Below the pieces are notes generated by a model. That model was not told the DNA's origin. It made no database searches and worked only from the letters and a program-made list of their open reading frames with translations. Source: Verrucomicrobiota bacterium (lineage in GTDB: Bacteria; Verrucomicrobiota; Verrucomicrobiia; Limisphaerales; UBA1100). From it: a stretch of 59,428 nucleotides of DNA. Where the stretch lies: contig JASLKQ010000008.1 of the NCBI GenBank assembly GCA_030747505.1, positions 1 to 59,428 on the forward strand, in the 5' to 3' direction. The translations under genes and the position numbers were made by a program. The stretch's first letter is position 1; the number at the start of each line of letters is the position of its first letter. This document shows positions 47,126 to 58,271 of this stretch, piece by piece.

Positions 47126-50100
47126 ATGAAAACGCCATCTAAGACAGGTCAAATTGGGAATGCTGCTGAGGCGCAGTATTGGCGCAGTATTGGCGAGTCG
47201 GTGGGCGAACTTGAGCACCCCGACTGGAGTGATCGCGAGTTTCCAGAAGGGGCCTCGGAGTTGTCAGAAGATTTTTCGAGGCGGGATTTCCTCAAGCTCA
47301 TGGGTGCCTCGGCAGGATTAGCTGGAGCGGGCATGCTCGGAGTCGGTTGCCGTCGGCCTGAAGAGCACATTGTGCCTTTCGGAAACGAACATAGTTCGGG
47401 CCAGGAATACGTGCATGGGGAGCCGATGTATTTTGCAACCGCCATGCCAACTCGTATGGGGGCGATTCCGCTTGTGGCTGAATCGAATGAAGGGCGTCCT
47501 ACCAAGGTTTCAGGAAATCCGGATTGTCCGGCAACCAAAGGCTCGACTGATGGTTTCGCCTATGCCTCGGTTCTGAGTTTGTACGATCCGGACCGGGCCC
47601 GTAGGTACACCAAGATAGGTAAGGAGATGTCCAAATCCGACACGGTATTGGAGCTTAAAACTTTGGCAGGAAAGGAAGGTAGAACGGCTTTTCTGATGCC
47701 ATCAGCCAACTCGCCTTCCCGCGACCGGTTGATAGGAAAAATCAAGAAACGTCTGGGGGAAAATGCTGATTTTTATGTTCATGAGGCCATAGATTTTTGC
47801 GTTCACCAAAGGGCGGCGACTCAGGCTTTTGGTCAGTCAGTCGTCCCTAATTGGAAGTTTGCCAAAGCCGATGTGGTTTTATCATTGGACTGTGATTTTC
47901 TGGGAAATGAGGAAGATTCAGGACTTTACGCGTCTGACTTTGCCAAGACCCGCAAGTTAGCCAAGGCTACCGATACGATGAGCCGATTGTACTCGGTGGA
48001 GGCATTGCTCACCCAAACCGGAGCCAATGCTGATCACCGCTTGAGGGCTAACGCTTTAAAGATTGGGGCGGTAGCCGTTTATTTATCGGCCAAGCTGGGG
48101 ATGAAGACCTCAGATGCTTCTGAAATGTTAATCAAGGGCCTCACCGATGATCAAAAGCAGTGGCTTGATGCCTGCATTGAGGATCTTAAGGGGCACAAGG
48201 GCAAGGGCTTGGTGGTTGCCGGTTACCGTCAACCTGAGTCGGTTCATGTCCTGGTCCACCAAATTAACGGGGTGCTGGGAAATAATGGTAAGACCGTTGA
48301 GTTTCTGCCCGCTTCAGCCAATGACTTTAAGAATCTAAAGGATCTCTCCAGTGATCTGGGTAAGTTTGAGCGGGTTGTGAATCTAGGGTGTAACCCGGTT
48401 TATGATGGGGGATCGGACATTGATAGTAAGGCGATAGGCGATAAGACCGAATTTCGCCTGATAAATTTTGCCCAGGATGAATCGCATTCAGACAGTGGCA
48501 TTAATGCCCCCTTGGCACACTATTTGGAAAGCTGGGGTGATGCCCGTACTTCCGATGGGACAATTGTATCTGTTCAGCCTCTGATTGCGCCGCTCTTTGA
48601 TGCGATGACTGAACTTGAGGTGTTGGCTGTCTTTGCCGATCCAGAAGATCCGCAGTCGGCTCATACGGTAGTGAAGGATACCTTTAGTGGTAATGATGCA
48701 GCTTGGCAGCATTATCTTCACCAGGGTTATCAGGAAGGGAGTGCTTTAGATCCCATTCCGGTTGAAGAGTTGGAACTGTCTCAAGAGCTTCCGGATATTC
48801 CTTATCGTCAAGTCCCAGAAGGCAGCTTGGAGGTTGTGTTCACGCGCGATTACAGTGTTGATGATGGGCGTTTTGCCAATAATGGCTGGTGTCAGGAAGT
48901 GCCCGATCCCATAAACAAAATTACGTGGGACAACGTCATGAGCATCAGCCGGAAGACTGCCTCTGAAAGAAAATTAAACAACGGGGAGATGGTTCGGTTG
49001 GAATTGGGTGATTACGAAGTGGAGGCTCCCGTTTGGATTCAACCGGGCATGGCCGATAACACCGTATCTTTGCCGCTGGGTTACGGTCGAACTGGTAAAC
49101 TGAGAATTGCAAATTTCAAATACGAGAAGAGGCCTCTCATCAATAACGAGTTTTTTGGGGCTGAGGATGTCCCTGTGGGAGGGTTCAACGCCTACAAGGT
49201 GCGGACGTCCGGTGAATCCAATATCACTACCGGGATTAAATTGATGTCGTTGGGTCGAACTTACCCCCTTTCCAGTACTCAGGAGCACTGGTCGATGGAA
49301 GGGCGCCCCATTGTTAGGGAGGCGACGCTTGAGGGGTTCAGAAAGTCTGAGAAAAAACGCGCCGAGGAATTGGATAAGGAAGGATATAGTGAGAAGCATT
49401 TCTTCCCTGATAATATGGGGCTTGGTTCCCATGCGCGGAATGAAGGCAAGATTTATCAGCATCCTTACAAGGAGCGTCCTTCCCTTAAGAGTGATATGCA
49501 CCAATGGGGTATGTCCATTGACCTCAATACCTGCAACGGATGTAACGCCTGTGTAATCGCCTGCCAGAGTGAAAATAATATCCCGATCGTGGGCAAAGAG
49601 CAGGTGGCCAAAGGGCGTGAAATGCACTGGTTGAGGATCGATCGTTATTACACCGGTCGAAACCATGACCCCAAGGCCTCTGCAGGTCGGATTAAGGATC
49701 AGGGGCAAAATGGAGATGATGAGCAACATACTGAGGAGTGGATTGATGATCCTCAGGTGGTGAACATGCCCATGGCCTGTGTGCACTGCGAGAGTGCACC
49801 TTGTGAGAGTGTGTGTCCGGTAAATGCCACTGTCCACGATAGTGAGGGGCTTAATATCATGGCCTACAACCGCTGCGTGGGTACCCGTTATTGTTCCAAT
49901 AACTGCGCCTGGAAGGTAAGGCGTTTCAATTACTTTGATTATAATAAACGTCCGCTTGAAAAGCTGTATGAATCACCTTTGACCAAGCCGGCTTTGTTCC
50001 TGGATTGGTTGACTGACCGCGAAAAACCAAGCAAGCGTGAAGACGAATGGGACTTATTGGAGCTTGCAAGGAATCCCCAAGTTTCGGTTCGGATGCGGGG

Positions 50101-50499
50101 CGTGATGGAAAAATGCGATTATTGCAGTTCCAGGATTCAGTCCGCCAAGATTACCAAGAAAGTGAAGGCGGGTTCAGGTGGTGATGTGATGCTTCGTGAT
50201 GCTGATTTAAAGACTGCCTGTCAGTCGGCCTGTTCGGCTGATGCCATTACCTTCGGGAACTTATTGGATAAAGAGTCGGCAGTGGTCAGCGACAAGAATA
50301 ATCCGCGCACCTACGAGACACTCGACTTTCTGGACAATGGCGCTCGTACCACCTATTTGGCTAAGGTACGCAATCCCAACCCCAAGATGCCCGATGCTTA
50401 CACTGAGCCCTTCAGTTCAGGGGAATACCATCCTCAAGAGCCGCATGGAGGGCACGATGATAATCACGCAGGGCAAGGCAAAGCGGAGGGAGGGCACTA

Positions 50500-50500
<1 letters not shown>
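47126..50500 (+). CDS. actB: Alternative complex III iron-sulfur/molybdopterin-like subunit ActB
   Basis: The product is 1124 residues from ATG 47126. A Tat signal [19 protein letters not shown] lies near residue 51. The N-terminal two-thirds follow the molybdopterin oxidoreductase fold, though ActB proteins bind no Mo cofactor. From about residue 803 a ferredoxin-like domain has [45 protein letters not shown] and CDYCSS with [10 protein letters not shown], enough for four clusters. The C-terminus is His-rich ([17 protein letters not shown]). It overlaps actC by one base (TAATG). Confidence 0.95.
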
Positions 50501-51971
<1,471 letters not shown>

Positions 51972-51972
<1 letters not shown>

Positions 51973-52508
51973 TGAGTAAGCCTTTTGCTATCATGGCAGA
52001 GTATGAGACTCCGGCTGAGATCATGGCTGCAGCCAAGAAGGTACACGGGGAGGGATACCAGAAATGGGATGTGCACTCGCCTTTTCCGATTCACGGGATG
52101 GATGATGTGATGGGTCTGGATAATGCCAAAGTGGGTTGGTTTACTTTCTTTGGCGGACTAACCGGGTTTGTCACGGGTATGGTCATGATTTATTTCATGA
52201 ACAAGTTTGATTATGACGTCGTGGTCGGAGGGAAACCGCTATTTAGTGGGTTCTATGCTTTTCCGGTGGCCTATGAGATGACTATTTTGCTGGGAGCCTT
52301 TGGTTCTCTGGGCGGTATGTTTATTCTTAATCGCTTGCCGCGGCATCATCACCCTCTTCTGGCCAATGCACGCTTTGCTGATGTAACCGATGACAAGTTT
52401 TACGTGGTGATTGAGTGTGAGGATGAGCGCTACGACGAAAATCTCACGCGCACGCTTCTGGAAGGTACCGGAGCGCAACACATTGAAATGGTGGAGGACG
52501 CACAATGA
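51972..52508 (+). CDS. actD: Alternative complex III subunit ActD (DUF3341)
   Basis: The product is 178 residues with two transmembrane helices (WFTFFGGLTGFVTGMVMIYF and MTILLGAFGSLGGMFIL). An N-terminal cytoplasmic part begins FAIMAEYETPAEIMAAAKKV. The family accompanies ActC in all ACIII operons. A C-terminal RYDENLTRTLLEGTGAQHIE segment follows. It overlaps actC and actE. Confidence 0.92.
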
Positions 52509-53203
52509 GGTACGTTCTAATCGGGATTGCGATGATGGTGTTTCTGGTTGTCAGCTTGGCGGGTTTTCGCGGTGATATTTCACGCAAGCCACCTTTGGAG
52601 GTTTTTCCGGACATGGACCGTCAACCCAAACTCCGCCCGATGGAACCTAACAGTTTCTTTAAGAATGGCATGAGTTCCCAACCTTTGGTCGAAGGAACCA
52701 TTGCCCGGAGTGAAGCGATTGATCTGGGCGCAGGGAAAAAGGTGTATCCTTTTGAGAAGGACCACGTTGCAGTAAGTGGTTTTGTAAAAAAAGGTGAAAC
52801 CAATACCGTAGCCTCTATCCCGATTCCGGTTACCAGCCAGCTCATGGTTCGGGGACGCACAAAGTATAATATATCCTGTTTGCCCTGCCATGGTGGTCAG
52901 GGAGACGGTAATGGGGTGGTGAAACACTTTGGGTTTGGGGCCATCAAGGATTTGCATGATCCCAATGTGGTGAAGCTCAATGATGGACAACTTTATCGGG
53001 TGATTACCGTGGGGAATCTGGAAGGCAAAGGGGAGATGAAAGGTTATGCCAATACTCTGGATGTCACTGATCGTTGGGCGGTTGTGGCTTATGTCCGGGC
53101 TCTTCAACTCAGTCGTTTGGGCAAGGAAGAGGAAGTCCCAGAACAATTCCACGTGAAAGCCAAGCCTGCGCCAAATAAGTCAGAAGAAGGGGAGAAACAC
53201 TGA
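52505..53203 (+). CDS. actE: Alternative complex III monohaem cytochrome c subunit ActE
   Basis: The product is 232 residues. An N-terminal hydrophobic segment (YVLIGIAMMVFLVVSLAG) is followed by a cytochrome c domain with C125-LPCH at YNISCLPCHGGQGDGNG. A late Met is in GEMKGYANTL. It transfers electrons from the complex to soluble or attached cytochromes. The start overlaps the actD stop by four bases. Confidence 0.92.
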   Translation: MRYVLIGIAMMVFLVVSLAGFRGDISRKPPLEVFPDMDRQPKLRPMEPNSFFKNGMSSQPLVEGTIARSEAIDLGAGKKVYPFEKDHVAVSGFVKKGETNTVASIPIPVTSQLMVRGRTKYNISCLPCHGGQGDGNGVVKHFGFGAIKDLHDPNVVKLNDGQLYRVITVGNLEGKGEMKGYANTLDVTDRWAVVAYVRALQLSRLGKEEEVPEQFHVKAKPAPNKSEEGEKH

Positions 53204-54486
53204 TGAGTGAGGCAGTAACCACAACCACTCAGGAATCTGAAGAGACAGCTAACTGGCGGAGTATTCCCCAGATTGCGGTGGTTATTGGTTTGGTGCTCTG
53301 CATCTATGGTTTGGTGCAGGATAAACAGCAGTTTGCCTTTTCCTATCTCACGGCATTCATGTTCTGTTTGAGCCTGGGGTTGGGTTCACTTTTTCTGGTG
53401 TTGGTCCACCACCTATTTGATGCGGGTTGGTCATCGCCCATCCGTCGTTATTGTGAACATTTGGCCTGCCTGCTTTTCCCCTGGTTGGGATTGGCCTTCA
53501 TCCCGATAGGCTTTCTGGGGCCTGAATATATCTATCCCTGGATGCGAATAGAAGATCCCCACGCCGATCATGCACTGCATGTCAAGATGGCTCTATTTAA
53601 CAAGCCTGTTTGGTATGCGGCCTCAGTTATACTCTTTCTCTTGTGGGGTTGGTTGACGCACCGGCTTCGTTATTGGAGTTTGCAGCAGGACAAGTCCGGC
53701 ACACCTGATTTTGAAGGAAAGCTTCTGTTCCCAGAACACCTGATGGTGGGCTTTTACCGGAAGTTTCAGGGTCTGCCATATGAAAAAGACCAACAGCAGG
53801 TGGTGTGTACGCGAATGATGCGTATTCATTCTGCTTACGGAATTCTCCTCTTCGCCTTTACTCTAACCTTGGGGGCGATTCTCTGGATGAAAAGCATTCA
53901 ACACCAGTTCTTCAGCACAATGTATGGTGTGTATTACTTTGCCGGAAGCCTGTGGATGAGCATTTCCGTTGCCTGGATTATTGGCCGCATTCTCAAGGCA
54001 AAGAATATCATCCCGCAACTGCACACGCTGCAGTTCTATAATCTGGGCACCATGCTGCTGGCTTTCACGGTGTTCTATGCCTACATCCATTTCTCCCAGT
54101 ATTTCCTGATCTGGAATGCGGCTGTTCCCGAGGAAACCTTCTGGTATGTGTTGCGCGAAAAGGGTTCCTGGGCGTACGTGAGTTGGGCGCTCATTATTGG
54201 GCACTTCCTGATTCCGTTTTTGGCACTGCTTAGGATTGACGTGAAATTGACCAATAGGGTCATGGTTCCGATTTTTGTATGGGTACTACTGATGCACTAT
54301 ATGGACATGTACTTTAATGTCATGCCTGAGATACACGAGACAGGTCCGTCTCCCGCGCTGGCTGATTTGGGATCGTTGCTGCTTCTGGGAGGGGCGCTGA
54401 TTTGGGTTTTCATGCGTAATTTGTTCAGTCATCCAGTGATACTGATGAAGGATCCGAGAATGGGAGAAGCTTTGGAGCGTCACTAG
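53203..54486 (+). CDS. actF: Alternative complex III membrane subunit ActF
   Basis: The product is 427 residues, polytopic (about ten helices), a distant homologue of ActC: IPQIAVVIGLVLCIYGLVQD, SLGLGSLFLVLVHHLFDAGW, FLGPEYIYPWMRIEDPHADH. It is the last standard ACIII subunit. The stop TAG overlaps the GTG start of the next cytochrome gene. Confidence 0.92.
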   Translation: MSEAVTTTTQESEETANWRSIPQIAVVIGLVLCIYGLVQDKQQFAFSYLTAFMFCLSLGLGSLFLVLVHHLFDAGWSSPIRRYCEHLACLLFPWLGLAFIPIGFLGPEYIYPWMRIEDPHADHALHVKMALFNKPVWYAASVILFLLWGWLTHRLRYWSLQQDKSGTPDFEGKLLFPEHLMVGFYRKFQGLPYEKDQQQVVCTRMMRIHSAYGILLFAFTLTLGAILWMKSIQHQFFSTMYGVYYFAGSLWMSISVAWIIGRILKAKNIIPQLHTLQFYNLGTMLLAFTVFYAYIHFSQYFLIWNAAVPEETFWYVLREKGSWAYVSWALIIGHFLIPFLALLRIDVKLTNRVMVPIFVWVLLMHYMDMYFNVMPEIHETGPSPALADLGSLLLLGGALIWVFMRNLFSHPVILMKDPRMGEALERH

Positions 54487-55208
54487 TGAGCGAAGAAAAT
54501 AAACAGATTGACTCGTTGCAGCCCAGTTGGGCAACCCATGAGTTGTTTGCTCTGGCCCTGACATTGGTGTTGGCAGTTTGGATTGTTTCCAAATATGGGA
54601 AAGAGGCACGGCCCCAGTCTTTGACCACTGATCGTGATGAAGCCCGCGCCGCCAAGCGGGCAGAGCTGAAGAAGGTTGATGAAGAGGCTTTGGGCAGCTA
54701 CGGAGTAGTCGATGAGTCTCGGAAAGTCTACCGGTTGCCGGTTGCCGATGCCATGAGGGTGGTGGTCTCCAGAATGAATGAAGGTCCGGGATCGCTGCAC
54801 AAGGAGCTTGTTTCCCGTAGTATGGCGGCGGCCGGCTTGGCGGTGGCTGTGCCCGCTGAAGAATTGGAAGACCCGGCACTCATTGCTCAAGGCAAAACAT
54901 TATTTCAGACAAAGATTTGTTTTACCTGCCATCAGGTTGATCCGGCTGTTCCGGCTGCTGCCGGTTTGGCGCTGAAGGCGCCGTCCTTCATGGGTGAATT
55001 TTGGGGTAAAGAACGTGAGGTGCACAAAGGTGTCGGAGGGCCGATTGAGAAGATGAAGTTTGATGTGGCCTATTTCGTTGAATCCATACGCAAGCCAATG
55101 GACAAGGTGGTTAAGGGTGCGTTGGCTCCCATGCCACCACCTCCCCCAATAACCGATGACGAGTTAAAGGCTTTGCTGGCCTATGTAAAGAGCCTGAGCA
55201 AGAAATAG
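54486..55208 (+). CDS. Membrane-anchored monohaem cytochrome c
   Basis: The product is 240 residues from GTG 54486. One transmembrane helix lies at about 18-36. A linker with PADAM- and AERM-like segments precedes the cytochrome domain with C145-FTCH in FQTKICFTCHQVDPAVPA. A late Met-Pro is in GALAPMPPPPPITDD. The final 110 residues are nearly duplicated in the next gene. It likely carries electrons from ActE/ActA to the following module. Confidence 0.9.
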   Translation: MSEENKQIDSLQPSWATHELFALALTLVLAVWIVSKYGKEARPQSLTTDRDEARAAKRAELKKVDEEALGSYGVVDESRKVYRLPVADAMRVVVSRMNEGPGSLHKELVSRSMAAAGLAVAVPAEELEDPALIAQGKTLFQTKICFTCHQVDPAVPAAAGLALKAPSFMGEFWGKEREVHKGVGGPIEKMKFDVAYFVESIRKPMDKVVKGALAPMPPPPPITDDELKALLAYVKSLSKK

Positions 55209-55214
55209 CGAGTG

Positions 55215-55646
55215 ATGAACCAGACAGTAATTATTATTTTTGCAGCTTTGGCGGCAATCAACCTGAAGGCGGATGACAAGCTCGTTGCACAGGGTAAGGT
55301 ACTGTTTCAGACAAAGATTTGTTTTACCTGCCACCAGAGTGATCCGGCGGTGCCGGCCCCGGCGGGACTGGCCTTGAAGGCAACCAGGTTCATTGGTGAC
55401 TTCTGGGGAAAAGAGCGCGAAGTGGAACTTGATGCCGATCCAAAGACGTTGCCCTTCGAGCCAAGCGGAAAGTTTGCGAAAGTGAAACTGGATGAGGAGT
55501 ACTTTCTGGAATCGGTGGAAAAGCCGATGCTCAAGGTGGTTAAGGGATCGATTCCCGGTATGGCACCACTACCCACTACCGTTATGGAGCGCATGGCTTT
55601 GTTGGCTTATGTAAAAAGTCTGAGCAAATCTGAAAAGAAGAAGTAG
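55215..55646 (+). CDS. Periplasmic monohaem cytochrome c, duplicate of the preceding domain
   Basis: The product is 143 residues from ATG 55215 (a GTG three bases earlier is in frame). It has a signal peptide (IIIFAALAAINLKA) and a haem site C36-FTCH. FQTKICFTCHQ, DPAVPA and FWGKEREV are shared word for word with the cytochrome encoded just upstream, but an insert ELDADPKTLPFEPSG is new. It ends SLSKSEKKK against SLSKK. A tandem duplication followed by loss of the anchor is the simplest reading. Confidence 0.9.
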   Translation: MNQTVIIIFAALAAINLKADDKLVAQGKVLFQTKICFTCHQSDPAVPAPAGLALKATRFIGDFWGKEREVELDADPKTLPFEPSGKFAKVKLDEEYFLESVEKPMLKVVKGSIPGMAPLPTTVMERMALLAYVKSLSKSEKKK

Positions 55647-55649
55647 TTG

Positions 55650-57107
55650 ATGAGCGAAAACACAGATAATAATGCCACTCAGGCATCCGAGGCCAAGCCT
55701 GAGGCAATCAATGCCTCCTGTCGCTTGCCTGTATTGTTTTTGTTTTTCAGTGCCGCGGTTTGGGTTGTACAGGCTTCAGCAGCTGGAGTTCTGGGTTCAT
55801 TAAAATTACATGTTCCTGGCTTTCTCGCTGATTGCCCCTACCTGACCTACGGTCGTATGCAGGCCGGCGTTTGGGTGGCATTTCTCTTTGGTTTTGCGGG
55901 CAATGCGGGTCTGGGCTTGACGCTCTGGATGTTAAGCCGTTTGCGGGGAATGGAATTGGCCCGGCCGGGTTTTGTCATGGCCGGAGCGATAATGTGGAAT
56001 GTTGGGGTAACCGCTGCCATGGTGGGGATCACCATGGGTGATCAACCGGGGATTGCCGGTTATGAACTCCCTGCATACGCCAGTCGCGTGTTGTTGATCG
56101 GTCAGGCATTAATCGCTTTTAGCGCGATCCTGACCTACTTCTCCCGTCGACATAAGCAACTTTATCCGAGTTCCTGGTACCTGATAGCGTCTTTGGTGGC
56201 GTTCCCCTGGATTGTGGGGACAGCCCACTGGCTTCTTGTGGAAACACCGGTGCGCGGGGCAGCGCAAATTCCAGTGGCGCACTGGGCGGTAACCAGTTTG
56301 CAGCAAATTTGGCTCGGGACTATCGGCTTGGCAGCCCTCATTTATTTCATCCCCAAGATTACTCAGCGTGAACTTTACAGCCGGCAATGGGCTGCCTTCG
56401 GATTCTGGTTGTTGTTGATTCTGGGAGGATGGGTGAACTTGAACAGTGGATCGCCGTTGCCGGTTTGGTCCATCAAGCTCAGCCAGTTTGCTTCGATGCT
56501 GTTTGTTTTTGTGCTGGTTGCGGTCGGGTGGAACTTGTGCCAGACAGTCAAGGGGGTACCCTTGATCGGGTCTGAAGATTTAACGCTAAAATTTATGGGG
56601 GTATCTTTGGCATCCTGGCTGGTGGTGGCTCTTTATACTGTAGGCAACTCCATGGCAGAATGGAATGGACTGCTGCAGTTCACGTATGCGGGCACCGCGA
56701 TGCGTCAGCTCTTTGCCTGGGGCTTTTTTGCCATGGCAATGTTTGGAGCGATTTATTATGTGGCACCGCGTTTGTTTGGTGGTGAAGTGGACTGGGCGTG
56801 TTCAGGAACCTACAAGTGGGTGTTTTATCTGACAGCAGTTGGGGCTGCTGTCGTGGGGCTGGCTGGTTTGGGCTTGTCCTACGGGCACGGGGACGCACTA
56901 ACGAATGTTGAGACCTTGGAAGTTTCCAAAAAAGCACTGATGCCCATGCGGATTGCCTTCATGGGAGAGCTTGCGTTTCTGGGAGCCAGCTTGATTTTCT
57001 TATGTAGTATGGCTTGTTTATTATTCCGCAATTGTTGTGGAGAATGCAGCCCGATGTCTTTAATCCGCCAATGTTGCCCGGCGAAAGTCGAGGGAGGTGC
57101 TGAATGA
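55650..57107 (+). CDS. CcoN-like (heme-copper oxidase subunit I) protein without metal ligands
   Basis: The product is 485 residues with about twelve transmembrane segments. It aligns with cbb3 oxidase subunit I: LTYGRMQAGVWVAFLFGFAG matches the FGRLRPLHTNAV region, YFIPKITQRELYS matches YFVPKQAERPVYS, and FGAIYYVAPRLFG matches GALYHLVPKVFG. The six histidines that bind haem b, haem b3 and CuB are all replaced: V74, T215, N265, S266, M351 and Q353 (HVH becomes MRQ). The C-terminus is Cys-rich, with seven Cys between 452 and 476. No oxygen chemistry is expected. It is coupled to the CcoO-like gene (ATGA). The alignment is from memory. Confidence 0.8.
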   Translation: MSENTDNNATQASEAKPEAINASCRLPVLFLFFSAAVWVVQASAAGVLGSLKLHVPGFLADCPYLTYGRMQAGVWVAFLFGFAGNAGLGLTLWMLSRLRGMELARPGFVMAGAIMWNVGVTAAMVGITMGDQPGIAGYELPAYASRVLLIGQALIAFSAILTYFSRRHKQLYPSSWYLIASLVAFPWIVGTAHWLLVETPVRGAAQIPVAHWAVTSLQQIWLGTIGLAALIYFIPKITQRELYSRQWAAFGFWLLLILGGWVNLNSGSPLPVWSIKLSQFASMLFVFVLVAVGWNLCQTVKGVPLIGSEDLTLKFMGVSLASWLVVALYTVGNSMAEWNGLLQFTYAGTAMRQLFAWGFFAMAMFGAIYYVAPRLFGGEVDWACSGTYKWVFYLTAVGAAVVGLAGLGLSYGHGDALTNVETLEVSKKALMPMRIAFMGELAFLGASLIFLCSMACLLFRNCCGECSPMSLIRQCCPAKVEGGAE

Positions 57108-58252
57108 ATAAATCACCATGGATTTTTCTGGGTGTGCTTTTTGCCCTGAGCCTCTCGTGGTGGGGAATGGTGTACGGGCCGGCTTCCCAGGTAAATAACC
57201 TGTCAGCGGACCTGGGTGGTGGCGATACCTTGAAACCGCGTGTTGGCCTGGCCAAACAGGGGGAGCAGGTTTACCGCGAGAATGGGTGTTATTACTGCCA
57301 CACACGTGCCGCTACCGGCGGCACTTTCGGCTATAAAATCCAAATCACTCAATTAGGGGATGATCAGAAAATCAATGAGGAGGTGGTTGGTTTGGATTAT
57401 TCAACCCAGACTGTTTTTAAGAAGGCTTACGCCTACAAGGCAGTGGCCAAGGCGGTTGACTCCTTGAAGGCTGAGCAGGGGAAAAAGGCCGAAGAGAGGG
57501 ATGAGGCAAAAATTGGAGATGCAAATGCTACGCTTATCTCGGCAAAAGCCAAGGCGGGTGCACATGGCGATGATATGGAGGTTAACTTAAAAGCCTATGG
57601 GATTTCCGGGGTTAATTTCGAGCCTGATATGAGAGCCCAGTTGGGCTTGCCTGCGGAAATGAATGAGGAACAACAGGCAGCTGTAGCGGGAGCCAGATTT
57701 GACATAACTGATGGCACTCAGAAGTGGAGTGATATTGAAAGTACTGTACGGAGATTAAAGGATAAGGCAGGCGCGCAATTTAAGCTGCAGCCGGTGGCAA
57801 AAGAATGGCCCGATGTCCAAGGGGGGGCCGGTCGTCAGAGCGTTTTGCGTGATTTTCTTTTTGATGCGCATGCCATGGTCGGGGTGATGCGTGTGGGGCC
57901 GGATTTATCCAGTCAGGGTTCCAAAATTGCCCCGCTGGATAAAGATGGAGTGCCGATTAATACTCGTGAGGCGGACAATAAATTTTACAAACACCTCTAT
58001 GATCCACAATGGGAAGGTGAAAGTTCCCATATGCCGCCATTCCGCTATTTGTTTAGGGAACGGCCTTTGGAGAAGGATGTACTGGCTGGTCCCAGAGAAA
58101 TTGTAATTGAAAAGGAAGGGTCCTCCAGAGTGGCTATTATTCCGACAGCCAAAGCACGGGCGTTGTTGGCATATATGAAAAGTTTGCGGACCGATAAATC
58201 GTTGCCTGAGGCACCTTTAGTGAATCAGCCTAAACAGGCTTCAGCAGAGTAA
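57104..58252 (+). CDS. CcoO-like monohaem cytochrome c with a long insertion
   Basis: The product is 382 residues. An N-terminal anchor (IFLGVLFALSLSWWGMVYG) is followed by the haem site C62-YYCH in GEQVYRENGCYYCHTRA. The distal CcoO blocks RVGPDLSSQG (263), HLYDPQ (297) and SHMPPFRYLF (308, Met310 as likely ligand) come after about 195 residues, where ordinary CcoO has about 45. The insert is helical, Lys/Ala/Glu-rich. A CcoO tail (ARALLAYMKSLRTD) closes the protein. It should pair with the CcoN-like protein. Confidence 0.85.
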   Translation: MNKSPWIFLGVLFALSLSWWGMVYGPASQVNNLSADLGGGDTLKPRVGLAKQGEQVYRENGCYYCHTRAATGGTFGYKIQITQLGDDQKINEEVVGLDYSTQTVFKKAYAYKAVAKAVDSLKAEQGKKAEERDEAKIGDANATLISAKAKAGAHGDDMEVNLKAYGISGVNFEPDMRAQLGLPAEMNEEQQAAVAGARFDITDGTQKWSDIESTVRRLKDKAGAQFKLQPVAKEWPDVQGGAGRQSVLRDFLFDAHAMVGVMRVGPDLSSQGSKIAPLDKDGVPINTREADNKFYKHLYDPQWEGESSHMPPFRYLFRERPLEKDVLAGPREIVIEKEGSSRVAIIPTAKARALLAYMKSLRTDKSLPEAPLVNQPKQASAE

Positions 58253-58271
58253 CTGGTAAATTGAATTTAGA

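Noticed and set aside
48974-49837. Open frame of 287 codons on the minus strand
   Set aside because: It is antisense to actB over the ferredoxin domain, and its composition looks like a mirror of a coding strand.
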